Part shown: positions 1-7,131 of the stretch, one piece after another
Numbering within the stretch: position 1 is the first letter of the stretch
Layout of the letters: each line of letters opens with the position of its first letter
Assembly (NCBI GenBank): GCA_016206405.1
Contig: JACQRQ010000295.1
Coordinates: forward strand, 1 to 12,861
Direction: 5' to 3'
DNA: 12,861 bases
Source of the DNA: Elusimicrobiota bacterium
GTDB taxonomy: Bacteria; Elusimicrobiota; Elusimicrobia; O2-12-FULL-59-9
Translations under genes and position numbers: made by a program
The notes under the pieces: model-generated
What the model was told of the DNA's origin: nothing
What the model saw: the letters and a program-made list of their open reading frames with translations, nothing else
The model's database searches: none

Positions 1-2
1 AC

Positions 3-428
3 CTAGAGCAGGGCGACCTGATCTTCGCCGTCATGGCGAGCATCTCGCTGCCCCTCTACTTCCCGCCGCTATTTCTTGACGGAGAGCAGATCGTGGACGG
101 CGGAGTGACGAACAATATCCCCCTGGACGTGGCAGTCAGAAAAGGGGCCACCAAAGTTTACGCCATGCTGTGCGGATGCCAGGAGGAGATGCGGCGCCCC
201 GTGAACGGCTTTTTCAATCTCCAGAGCCGGGCCTTCAATATCGCCACGCAGCAAAAGTACTACTGGGACATGGAGCAACTCAAAGACAAGGCGGAGTTGA
301 TCGTCTTGGCGCCCTGTCTGACCTTCGCCGGGGGGGTCCTCGACTTCAGTCAAAGCGAGAAGATTATGGAAGAGGCTTACCAATATGCAAGGTCCGTGCT
401 TCCAGCTCAGATCGAAAGAAGGGGGTGA
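3..428 (+). CDS. Patatin-like phospholipase, C-terminal part (5' end outside window)
   Basis: The frame is open from the window edge and ends at TGA 426-428, leaving 141 residues of a gene that starts upstream. The ATG at base 33 is internal, since the frame continues upstream of it (LEQGDLIFAV). The stretch 'FPPLFLDGEQIVDGGVTNNIP' region at about bases 60-122 is the patatin/RssA signature: the Asp of DGG is the second member of the Ser-Asp catalytic dyad, and the N-N-x-P that follows is typical. The Gly-x-Ser-x-Gly nucleophile elbow must lie outside the window. Such proteins hydrolyse acyl esters of phospholipids or other lipids. No signal peptide can be judged. The next gene on this strand is 231 bp downstream, so co-transcription is uncertain. 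Family assignment is firm; the substrate is unknown. Confidence 0.9.
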   Translation, partial: LEQGDLIFAVMASISLPLYFPPLFLDGEQIVDGGVTNNIPLDVAVRKGATKVYAMLCGCQEEMRRPVNGFFNLQSRAFNIATQQKYYWDMEQLKDKAELIVLAPCLTFAGGVLDFSQSEKIMEEAYQYARSVLPAQIERRG

Positions 429-470
429 TGCGCATGGGGCCGAAAACTCCCTGCGGCTGCTAGCTTAAGG

Positions 471-499
471 CATGCGGCTTGGCTTGCGCCGGCCGCATG
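471..499 (+). terminator. Hairpin downstream of the patatin gene (possible terminator)
   Basis: CATGCGGC (471-478) and GCCGCATG (492-499) form a perfect 8-bp inverted repeat with a 13-nt loop, 43 bp after the patatin stop. No T-run follows, so an intrinsic terminator is only one option. The rest of the 429-659 gap holds no credible ORF. Confidence 0.25.
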
Positions 500-659
500 T
501 TCCTTGGCGGCCTGCACGACGGCAGCCGTGCGGCGGATGCGCTCAAAGATTCATCGAGAATGACAAGAGCGGGGTCAGGCCCACCGCTGCAAGACGCTGG
601 AGCGAATGCCGGCGCAATAATTATTCTGTATGCACACTTGACGAAAGGAGGATGAATCC

Positions 660-1106
660 ATGAGAAGACTGCTGTTTCCTGTCCTGGTTTTAATAGGCGT
701 TCTGGCCTTTGGGTGCGGGAAGCCGGCAACTCCCAGGCCTTCGGCGAAATTCCTCATCATCCTCCAGGCGGACACGGACAGGCACGAGGGCCTGGCCAGG
801 GCGTTGCACGCCCTTCTTTATGCCAAGGAGCTGAAGGAGGGAGGCTATCCCGTCACGCTGGTTTTTGACGGCGCCGGAACAGGCTGGGCGCAGGCTCTGC
901 GGGATCCCAAGCATAAGCTGCATGCCAAGTACGCCGACCTTAAAAAGCTAGGCGTGGTCGAGGAGATATGCGACTTCTGCGCCGGGGCGTTCAAGGTGAA
1001 AGCTGGACTGAAGCAGATGTCGGACGCCGCCCTGGTCGGAGAATTCGAAGGGCATCCCAGCCTCAGGAAGTGGGCGGACCAGGGCTACCAGGTGATCGTC
1101 CTATGA
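660..1106 (+). CDS. DsrE-family lipoprotein
   Basis: This 148-residue protein starts at ATG 660, preceded by an excellent ribosome binding site AAAGGAGG (644-651) with an 8-nt spacer, which fixes the start. Residues 1-19 are a signal sequence (Arg-Arg, hydrophobic core, then LAFGC); Cys19 is a plausible but not ideal lipobox cysteine. Residues 29-148 read as a DsrE/DsrF-type fold: a first strand FLIILQA, a helix ARALHALLYAKEL, VTLVFDGAGT, a C104-x2-C107 motif in EEICDFCAGAF, and a terminal WADQGYQVIVL strand. DsrE-like proteins often carry or transfer sulfur, or serve as small redox-type subunits. Classical members are cytoplasmic, so a lipoprotein form would act outside the cytoplasmic membrane. 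Function beyond the fold is unknown. The gene is convergent with the cyclase gene. Confidence 0.85.
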   Translation: MRRLLFPVLVLIGVLAFGCGKPATPRPSAKFLIILQADTDRHEGLARALHALLYAKELKEGGYPVTLVFDGAGTGWAQALRDPKHKLHAKYADLKKLGVVEEICDFCAGAFKVKAGLKQMSDAALVGEFEGHPSLRKWADQGYQVIVL

Positions 1107-1107
1107 G

Positions 1108-1136
1108 CGCGGCCGGGAACATGCAGCGTGGCCGCG
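1108..1136 (+). terminator. GC-rich hairpin between convergent genes
   Basis: CGCGGCC (1108-1114) and GGCCGCG (1130-1136) pair as a 7-bp stem with a 15-nt loop, starting 1 nt after the DsrE stop and 39 bp from the cyclase stop. The position between convergent genes fits a shared terminator. There is no T-run on either side, so the call is weak. Confidence 0.3.
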
Positions 1137-1174
1137 ACGCGAAGCAGGCGCATCCAGCGTAATGGGGCTTCGCC

Positions 1175-3166
1175 TTAGCGAACTTCTTTCATGACGTTGA
1201 GAAACACCTCTCCGATGCGCGGATCGAACAGGCCCTCCCGGACGCTGCGCTCGATATCCGCGAGCGCGGCGGCGGGCGTCCACGCCTCCTGATGGGGACG
1301 CCAGGATGTCAACGACTCGTAAGCGTCGGCGATGTGCAAGACGCGCGCCAATAGGCATATCTGCCCGTCCTTAAGCCCCTGCGGATATCCCGAGCCGTCG
1401 AAGCGCTCATGGTGCTGCTGGATTGCCTCGATGACTTCCGTACCGGTGGGAATCTGCAACTCGGCCAAAACTTTCTCAGCCTCGCGGACATGGGCTTTGA
1501 TGAGCGTCTGATCCGGAAGGGGAAGCCTTTGAAGCTGATCCTCGCATTGGAGCAGGTGTTCGGGCACGTTGCGCTTGCCCAGGTCATGAAAATAGCCCGC
1601 CATAAAAGCCGCGCGAACCTGGCGCTCGTCCAAACCCATGGCATCGGCCGTCGCCGCGGACAGCGCGGCCGTCACCTGAGAGTGCCCCAGCGTGCCCTCC
1701 AGGGCTTCTATCGACATCACCGATTCTAGCGGCAGGCCCACCTCGGTGGAAAATCGATTATAGAGCTCTATGGCCCCGGCGGGCAGGCCGACCCGGTCCT
1801 GCAGCGGGTCCTTGAGCGCGATCACTTCATAGGCGGCGACCCGCTCTTTTTTTCCCTTGACCGTGACGAACCTGCGATCTTCCCCGGTCAGGAGTGCGGC
1901 CGCCACCGCCCTCTCGATGGGTTGGCGCTGGGAGGGATCGAGCTCCATCGCCTGACGGTGGTAGCGCAGCGCCCGGTGCATATCCCCCAGCTCCGAGCAG
2001 ACATTGGCCGCCTCCAAGCAAAGCTTGGCCGTCGGCGCGTGCTCGACGGCGTCGGCCAGAAACTCCAGGCGCGCCTCCAGATTGCGGACCTCCTCATGGC
2101 TCAAGCCGCTGCGGATTTGGCGGATATGAAACCAGCGGCGGATGGACGCATAGGTTTCCTCATTGACGCAAACCCCCCCGACCGGGCACAGGGCCTGGAG
2201 GCGCGCCGCCAAGTTCACCGTGTCGCCCACCGCCGTGTAATTTTTTCGATTCTCCGAGCCCAGCAGACCGATCAGGGCCGGGCCGCTGGCGATGCCGATG
2301 CGCATCTTGAAAGGAAACTGCCGGTTGCCCACGCGCGCCTGCATCCTGAGCGCGGCCAGCACCGCCAAAAGAGGATGGTTGCGCGCCGCGTAGGGGGTGC
2401 CGAACTCGGCCATCAGACCGTCTCCCAAAAACTTGTCTAAATGCCCTTTAAACCGCGCCAGAATCGGGTCCATGGCCGAAAAAAGCGCGTTTAAATCCTC
2501 GATAACGCTTTCCGGCGGACGGTCCTCCGTCATCTTCGTGAAATCCGCCAAATCGGCGAACAAGACGGTCAGAGGGCGCTTCTCGTCGCGCAGCCGCCGG
2601 TCGATGATCAGCTTGGCCACGTAGGGGTCCATCGTGGCGTAGAGGACGGATTTGACCCGCTCCTTGGTCACCTCCAAGGCCGTCTGCTTCTCCTCGAGGC
2701 GCTTGTTGGAGTCGCTTAAAAGCTTCTGCAGGTCGTTGAGCTGATCGAGGCTTTGACAGGCCTTTTGATAGCGGGCGTGGAGCTGCTCGTTGAGCTTGCC
2801 CACCATGACGCCGGTGAGGATTAGAAAACAACCCCAAATTAGAATATGCATGTAAATGCCCATGCCGCTCATTTCCTGCGAAAAGGAGAGGGGGTCGAGG
2901 ACGATGAAAAACGTCACCCAGGCGATGGATAGAAGCGCCCCCAGCAGGGCGCTGCGGGTGTTCATGAAATAGCCGGCGATGAGGACGGGGAGGAAGAAGA
3001 AGTTCAGGAAGGAGAGTTTCTGGTCGATGAAATACAAAATCACGCCGATGACCACCAGCGTGAACAAAACGAATAAGCCTTCAAAATTATTGAGGATGCC
3101 GCCGGCGATAGCCTTCATGATCGCCGGCAATAAGCGGCGCTCCGCGGTCGGCTGTGGTGATGGCAT
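1175..3166 (-). CDS. Membrane-bound class III nucleotide cyclase fused to HD-GYP phosphodiesterase
   Basis: The product is 663 residues. There are four predicted membrane segments (about 31-48, 51-68, 72-90, 103-123), a coiled-coil linker (about 127-170) and a class III cyclase domain (about 197-350). Metal-binding Asp205 and Asp249 (FADLADFT, KFLGDG), purine-selecting Lys245 and Thr311, and transition-state Asn318 and Arg322 are all present. The K/T pair suggests adenylate rather than guanylate cyclase, as in several cyanobacterial enzymes. A TPR-like stretch (about 378-412) follows, then the usual cyclase tail VKGKKERVAAYEV (436-448). The HD-GYP domain (about 485-660) keeps His495, HD 527-528, Lys531, His559, His585-His586, Asp590-GSGYP and Asp614, so it should be an active cyclic-dinucleotide phosphodiesterase. 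One protein may thus make cAMP and degrade c-di-GMP (or cGAMP). The start at 3166 has only a weak GGGAA site; Met17 is an alternative. Confidence 0.9.
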   Translation of the reverse strand: MPSPQPTAERRLLPAIMKAIAGGILNNFEGLFVLFTLVVIGVILYFIDQKLSFLNFFFLPVLIAGYFMNTRSALLGALLSIAWVTFFIVLDPLSFSQEMSGMGIYMHILIWGCFLILTGVMVGKLNEQLHARYQKACQSLDQLNDLQKLLSDSNKRLEEKQTALEVTKERVKSVLYATMDPYVAKLIIDRRLRDEKRPLTVLFADLADFTKMTEDRPPESVIEDLNALFSAMDPILARFKGHLDKFLGDGLMAEFGTPYAARNHPLLAVLAALRMQARVGNRQFPFKMRIGIASGPALIGLLGSENRKNYTAVGDTVNLAARLQALCPVGGVCVNEETYASIRRWFHIRQIRSGLSHEEVRNLEARLEFLADAVEHAPTAKLCLEAANVCSELGDMHRALRYHRQAMELDPSQRQPIERAVAAALLTGEDRRFVTVKGKKERVAAYEVIALKDPLQDRVGLPAGAIELYNRFSTEVGLPLESVMSIEALEGTLGHSQVTAALSAATADAMGLDERQVRAAFMAGYFHDLGKRNVPEHLLQCEDQLQRLPLPDQTLIKAHVREAEKVLAELQIPTGTEVIEAIQQHHERFDGSGYPQGLKDGQICLLARVLHIADAYESLTSWRPHQEAWTPAAALADIERSVREGLFDPRIGEVFLNVMKEVR

Positions 3167-3210
3167 GCGTCAGTTCCCGCACCGGCACCTCGCGGCGCTT
3201 GGCCGCAGTG

Positions 3211-3612
3211 CTACTTGATGACGGCGCACTTGCCCGTCGATATCAAGTCCGGCCGGCCCGCTTTCTTAGCCGCCACCACAAAAAAATAGATTCCGCTTCC
3301 AACCCCCGAGAGGCTCCAGGCGTACTCATAGGCGTAGAGGCCCTGGATTCTCCGCGGGTTTTCCAAAAGGCGCGTCTGGTGGACGATTCCCCCGGAGGCG
3401 TCGTAGATGCGTATCTCCACCTCATCGGCGACGCCGGCCTCGATGTGCAGCGTGGTCTTGCTTGTCGATTTGGCCGGATTGGGGAAGGCGTACACTTCGC
3501 CCAGTTTGAAGTCGGATTCTTGCGGCTGATGAAACAGACTGCCCGAACTCTGTGCGGAGACAAGCCCGGCGCATAGGAGGACGCTCGCGATGATGGTCAA
3601 TTTTCCTTTCAT
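3211..3612 (-). CDS. Small secreted FlgD/T9SS-type Ig-like domain protein
   Basis: The chosen start at 3612 has GAGAGG 5 nt upstream and opens a clear signal peptide (MKGKLTIIASVLLCAGLVSA, likely cleavage after Ala20). An open frame 13 codons further upstream has no such support. The 133-residue product is almost entirely one beta-sandwich: VYAFPNPA at 40-47, the strand EVEIRIYDASGGIV at 64-77, SGIYFFVVAA at 106-115 and a basic end GKCAVIK. This pattern is shared by FlgD Ig-like domains and the C-terminal sorting domain of type IX secretion cargo, which normally sit at the end of long surface proteins. Here the domain stands alone without a passenger. It lies between the TPR gene and the cyclase gene on the same strand (gaps of 73 and 44 bp), so the three may be co-transcribed. 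Its specific role is unknown. Confidence 0.75.
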   Translation of the reverse strand: MKGKLTIIASVLLCAGLVSAQSSGSLFHQPQESDFKLGEVYAFPNPAKSTSKTTLHIEAGVADEVEIRIYDASGGIVHQTRLLENPRRIQGLYAYEYAWSLSGVGSGIYFFVVAAKKAGRPDLISTGKCAVIK

Positions 3613-3685
3613 CTTAGCCTCTCTATATGATTCTACCACGCGCCGGCCCATCCGCAGGTGTCTTCCGGCCCAGGGGGCCTTAGGC

Positions 3686-4525
3686 CTAACGGCCCATCGG
3701 CGGCCGCGCCAATTTCAGCGCATTATCGCAGCCGTCCTTGTCCCCGAGGTCGCAATTCTTCTGAAAATGTTTGATCGCCTTTTGAATCTCCCCCTTTTGC
3801 TCGTAGGCCGTGGCCAGGTTGTAATAGGCCTTGGGCTCCTGCGGGTTGATCTCCACGGCTTTGCGGTAATGCGAAATAGCCTCGTCAAGGCGCCCTTTTT
3901 CATTGAGCGAAACCCCCAAATTGAGATGCGCGGTGGCGTATCTCGGGTTGATCTCCAGGGCCTTCCGGTAATACGCTATGGCCTCGTCAAAGCGGCCCTG
4001 GCGATAGAGGGCCAGCCCCAGGTTGATGTAGGCCATGACGTGATCCGGATTTAACTCCACGGCTTTCTTGTAATGAGCGATCGCTTCGTTCAGGGGGCCG
4101 ATCTCCTCCAGGACGATGCCCAAGTTGTAGTGCGCATCGGCATAGCGCGGATTGATGTCCAGGGCTTTGCGGAAATGAAGAACGGCCCCGTCCAGATACC
4201 CCTGGTCATAAAAGGCGATCCCGAGGTTGACATGCGCGGTGGCGTACCGCGGAGCGATCTCCAGGGCCTTTCGGTAATGCCGGATCGCCTCCTCCAGGCG
4301 CCCCTGGTCATAGAAGGCGATGCCTAAGTTGTAATGCGCGTCGGCGTCGCGGGGATTGACCTCCACGGCCCTTCGAGATCGGGAAAACTTGTCTTCGGCG
4401 CGATTTTTATCGCCGCCGCCTCCGGGCCGGTTTAAATTCGCTACGGCTGAGGATGGGGCAAAGGCAAAAATCAAGGCCAGAAGCACGGCGGTCCCCCTCA
4501 ATTTGTTCGCGTCTCTTGGTTTCAT
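3686..4525 (-). CDS. Exported TPR-repeat protein
   Basis: The start at 4525 is preceded by GGGGGA (6-nt spacer) and begins a signal peptide (MKPRDANKLRGTAVLLALIF..., hydrophobic core 12-23, possible cleavage near SAVA 26-29). This makes it preferable to the frame's first ATG 19 codons upstream. The 279-residue product has a Gly/charged linker (31-55) and six consecutive 34-residue tetratricopeptide repeats at 61-94, 95-128, 129-162, 163-196, 197-230 and 231-264, each with the A-H-x-N-L-G ... A-x-x-x-Y/F-x-K-A ... N-P pattern. The last repeat ends with Cys258 and Cys266, spaced as in Sel1/Hcp-type repeats (C-x7-C), which could form a disulfide outside the cytoplasm. TPR arrays are protein-binding scaffolds; the partner is unknown. 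A candidate operator lies upstream at 4598-4624. Confidence 0.9.
   Translation of the reverse strand: MKPRDANKLRGTAVLLALIFAFAPSSAVANLNRPGGGGDKNRAEDKFSRSRRAVEVNPRDADAHYNLGIAFYDQGRLEEAIRHYRKALEIAPRYATAHVNLGIAFYDQGYLDGAVLHFRKALDINPRYADAHYNLGIVLEEIGPLNEAIAHYKKAVELNPDHVMAYINLGLALYRQGRFDEAIAYYRKALEINPRYATAHLNLGVSLNEKGRLDEAISHYRKAVEINPQEPKAYYNLATAYEQKGEIQKAIKHFQKNCDLGDKDGCDNALKLARPPMGR
3734..4345 (-). repeat. Six tandem 102-bp coding repeats (TPR units)
   Basis: These bases encode residues 61-264 of the TPR protein as six units of exactly 34 codons. Phrases such as AHYNLGIAFYDQG and HYRKALEI recur nearly unchanged at DNA level between units. This is a site of possible repeat expansion or contraction. 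Confidence 0.85.
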
Positions 4526-4597
4526 GACGCTTCCCCCATTTCGGTCTTGAGATGCCGTTCGCATGCTAAAGAGATACCGCATACGGCTTTAGAAAAC

Positions 4598-4624
4598 CTT
4601 AACGGGCGCTTAAATAACGCTTAA
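4598..4624 (+). promoter_or_regulatory. Three CTTAA boxes at 11-bp pitch (OmpR/PhoB-type operator candidate)
   Basis: CTTAA occurs at 4598-4602, 4609-4613 and 4620-4624. The starts are exactly 11 bp apart, and the second and third boxes share GCTTAA. Tandem direct repeats with one helical turn per unit are the binding pattern of PhoB/OmpR-family regulators; the cyanobacterial Pho box also uses CTTAA-like units. The array lies 73 bp upstream of the TPR start, in an AT-rich patch of an otherwise GC-rich 154-bp gap. On the - strand a GTATGCGGTATC stretch (about 4571-4582) follows and could hold a -10 element. Binding is inferred from spacing alone. Confidence 0.4.
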
Positions 4625-4679
4625 CTTTGCGGCGGGCCGATTCGGGGGGCTCGGACGGCGGCGGCGGGATTTGGTCTTC

Positions 4680-6197
4680 TCAGCCTTGCCGATAGGCCTC
4701 TTTGAGCTTGTGCTTTTGCACTTTTCCGGTGGCGGTTTTCGGCAGTTCGGTCACGAATTCAACCCGGCGGGGCAGCTTGAAATCGGCCACACGCGCGCGC
4801 AGGGCCTCCACTATCTCCTTGGCGCTCGAGGCGCAGCCCTGCCGGAGCACGATGAAGGCGGCCACCTCCTCTCCCCACCGCCTGTCGGGCAGCCCCACCA
4901 CCGCCGCTTCGGCGATCTTGGGGTTTTTATAGAGGGCTTCCTCGATTTCCTTCGGATAGACGTTCTCGCCTCCCCGGATGATCATCTCTTTTTTGCGCCC
5001 GACGATGAAAAAGTAGCCTTCCTCGTCCCGGCAGCCCAGGTCTCCCGTAAACAGCCACCCGTCCCGAAGAGCTTTAAAGGAAGCCTCGGAATCATTCCAA
5101 TAACCCTTCATGACATTTTCGCCCGACACGGCGATCTCGCCCACCCGGCCGGCTTCAAGCTCCGCGCCGTCCTCGCCTACGATTCTCATCGCCTGGCCCT
5201 TGAGCGGCAGGCCGATGGAGCCCACCTTTCTTTTTCCAGGCGGCGGGGGATTGAGGGATGAAACGCAAGTCCCCTCCGAAAGGCCGTAACCCTCCAGGAT
5301 ATGGGCTTTAAATTTCGCCTCAAACCGCTGAAAAACCTCCACCGGCATGGGGGCCGCTCCGCAGATGCAGAATCTCAGCGATGAGAGGTCGTAGCGCCCC
5401 GTCTCCGGAAGGCTCAAGAGCACGGAATAGACGGAGGGAACGCCGCTGAAGGCCGTGCAGCGATGCCCAGCGAGAAGCTCAAAGAACTCCTTGGGCTGAA
5501 ACCGCCCCATAAGCACCATGCTGCCTCCGGCGTAAAGCGGACACAGCAGGGTCACCACTTGCGCGTTGACGTGGAAAAGCGGCAAGAAGCACAAGAAACG
5601 GTCCTTTTCATCCATCCCGATGGCCTCCACCGAATTTTCCACGTCAAAAAGGTAATTGCGGTGGGAGAGGACCGCCCCTTTGGGAAAGCCCGTCGTCCCG
5701 GACGTGTAGATGATGGCGGCCGGCGCTTCTGGATCGGCGGAAAGAGGGGCGGAAGCGGCCCGGCCCAAACGGCTCAGAACGTCTTTTTTAGGTTGCCCCG
5801 CCGCCAGAGTTTGGACATGGTTTAAGTCCGGGCATTGGCTCCTCAGCGCTCCAATCAAGGAGTCTTTTCCGGCCTCCGCCACCAGGACCTTGGCCCCGGA
5901 GTTCCTCAGGATATAACCGATCTCCGGCTCCTTAAGCAGCGGGTTGACCGGAACCGCGACCGCGGCCGATTTCAGGACGGCAAAAAAATAAATGATGAAC
6001 TCCGGGCAATTGGGCAACAGCAGGGCGACGCGGTCGCCCGCCCGGACGCCGCCTCGGAGGATCTCATCGGCCGCCCCGTCGGAGGCCCGGTCCAACTCGC
6101 CCCGGCTCCAACCCTCGTGATCAAAAAAAAGGAACTGAGCCTCCGGGCGCTCCAGTGCCCTGCGGCGCAGAAGCTCCGGCAGAGTTAAACCCTTCAT
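4680..6197 (-). CDS. AMP-forming acyl-CoA ligase (FadD-like)
   Basis: The 505-residue product belongs to the ANL superfamily, which activates a carboxylic acid with ATP and joins it to CoA. The P-loop YTSGTTGFPKG is at 164-174, EGYGLSE at 302-308, and the fatty-acyl ligase signature region at about 379-406 includes Asp385 and GRKKEM. The C-terminal catalytic Lys492 (PKTATGK) is present. Length is normal for the family. The start MKGLTLPELL at 6197 lies 2 nt after the stop of the MaoC gene. The frame is open 63 codons further upstream, but that part overlaps MaoC and looks like non-coding translation. As the last gene of the eight-gene operon, it probably activates the substrate used by the other enzymes. 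Chain type (fatty, branched, terpenoid, steroid-like) cannot be read from the sequence. Confidence 0.93.
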   Translation of the reverse strand: MKGLTLPELLRRRALERPEAQFLFFDHEGWSRGELDRASDGAADEILRGGVRAGDRVALLLPNCPEFIIYFFAVLKSAAVAVPVNPLLKEPEIGYILRNSGAKVLVAEAGKDSLIGALRSQCPDLNHVQTLAAGQPKKDVLSRLGRAASAPLSADPEAPAAIIYTSGTTGFPKGAVLSHRNYLFDVENSVEAIGMDEKDRFLCFLPLFHVNAQVVTLLCPLYAGGSMVLMGRFQPKEFFELLAGHRCTAFSGVPSVYSVLLSLPETGRYDLSSLRFCICGAAPMPVEVFQRFEAKFKAHILEGYGLSEGTCVSSLNPPPPGKRKVGSIGLPLKGQAMRIVGEDGAELEAGRVGEIAVSGENVMKGYWNDSEASFKALRDGWLFTGDLGCRDEEGYFFIVGRKKEMIIRGGENVYPKEIEEALYKNPKIAEAAVVGLPDRRWGEEVAAFIVLRQGCASSAKEIVEALRARVADFKLPRRVEFVTELPKTATGKVQKHKLKEAYRQG

Positions 6198-6199
6198 CT

Positions 6200-6646
6200 T
6201 TAGGGGGCTTCCTTGCGGCGCACGAGCATGGACCAACTGCCCTCCTGCACCGCCGCCTCGTCTTGATTGAGCAGTTCGGTTTTGAAAACCACGATTCCCC
6301 CGCGCGCTCCCAGCGACTTCAAGCGCGCCACCTCCATGCGCACAGACACCTTGTCGCCGATGCGGATCGGCCCCTTGAATTTCCATTCAAGTCCCGTGAA
6401 GGCCAGCACGGTTTCCCGGATGATGCCGATCTCGTGGAGCAGGCCGCTGGCCAGAGACAGTCCCAATAGCCCGTGGGCGATGCGGCCTCCGAACGGCGTC
6501 CGGCGCGCGAAGTCCTCGTCGAGATGCAGGCGGTTCTTGTCCCCGGAGAGGTCCGCGAAGCGGCGGATGGTGTCTTCCTGAACCTCGAAAGCGTGGGGAC
6601 TGTTGAATTTCTGTCCCAGGCTAAATTCCTCGAAATGAATGCTCAT
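6200..6646 (-). CDS. MaoC-like (R)-specific enoyl-CoA hydratase
   Basis: The 148-residue single hot-dog domain has the MaoC hydratase active-site motif LSGDKNRLH, with catalytic Asp36 and His41, followed by FGGRIAHG at 52-59. The usual Pro before the catalytic-His dipeptide is Arg here. Such enzymes add water across the double bond of 2-enoyl-CoA. Its ATG overlaps the preceding DUF35 stop as ATGA (6643-6646), and a good ribosome binding site GGGAGGA (6653-6659 on this strand) lies 6 nt upstream of it. The position directly after a DUF35 gene recalls ChsH2, in which a MaoC domain and a DUF35 domain are fused; here they are separate. It would hydrate the product of the operon's acyl-CoA dehydrogenase. 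Confidence 0.9.
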   Translation of the reverse strand: MSIHFEEFSLGQKFNSPHAFEVQEDTIRRFADLSGDKNRLHLDEDFARRTPFGGRIAHGLLGLSLASGLLHEIGIIRETVLAFTGLEWKFKGPIRIGDKVSVRMEVARLKSLGARGGIVVFKTELLNQDEAAVQEGSWSMLVRRKEAP

Positions 6647-7131
6647 GGCGTGTCCTCCCGTTCAAAATGCCGAATGTCGCTCAGGCGGCCGCGGCGTTCT
6701 TTCTCGAAAACCGGCCGCAGCCTCATGCCGATTTTCAGCGGACGCTCGGACTCGATTTTTAAAAAATGCTGGAGATCGGTATCGGCCCCATCCAAACGTA
6801 TGAAGCCGTAGCCGTAGGGCACCGGCTTCTTTAGCCCGGTTTCAGGGTCGATGAAAGCGAAGCGCAGCACGGTGAAGGCCGTCAAAGTCCCCAGCGGGCC
6901 CACCTCCGCCCACTCCTCCATTTTCCGGTAGCATGGGCCGCAGAGAGGGCGCGGGGGCACATAGACCCTGCCGCAACCCGGGCAGCGGAGTCCCATAAAA
7001 CGGCCGTGGTCGCGCAGTTCGGTCAAAAAACGGCTGCCGGCGCGGCCTACGCTGTAGCGGTAGGGTTGAAACGCTCCGCCGCTGGCGAAGACCAAAACAT
7101 CCCGCCGGTTAAGCCGGTTTATCTCGGCCAT
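6643..7131 (-). CDS. DUF35 Zn-ribbon/OB-fold protein, thiolase partner (copy 1)
   Basis: The 162-residue product has the DUF35 layout: an N-terminal helix region (about 28-45), a rubredoxin-like zinc ribbon with Cys50-x2-Cys53 and Cys64-x2-Cys67 around VYVPPR, and an OB-fold (about 78-142) including GYGFIRLDGADT. DUF35 proteins bind thiolase-superfamily enzymes (BbsA with BbsB, ChsH2 with Ltp2, archaeal acetoacetyl-CoA thiolase complexes) and help form the CoA site. The ATG at 7131 lies inside the thiolase-like gene (23-nt overlap) and has no clear Shine-Dalgarno site; the next Met is at residue 46, too late to keep the domain. The natural partner is the immediately preceding thiolase-like protein. 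Confidence 0.9.
   Translation of the reverse strand: MAEINRLNRRDVLVFASGGAFQPYRYSVGRAGSRFLTELRDHGRFMGLRCPGCGRVYVPPRPLCGPCYRKMEEWAEVGPLGTLTAFTVLRFAFIDPETGLKKPVPYGYGFIRLDGADTDLQHFLKIESERPLKIGMRLRPVFEKERRGRLSDIRHFEREDTP

Noticed and set aside
3675..3688. GGGCCTTAGGCC-type inverted repeat just after the TPR stop as a terminator
   Set aside because: The stem is very short with a 3-nt loop and no T-run; the downstream gene on the same strand may be co-transcribed.
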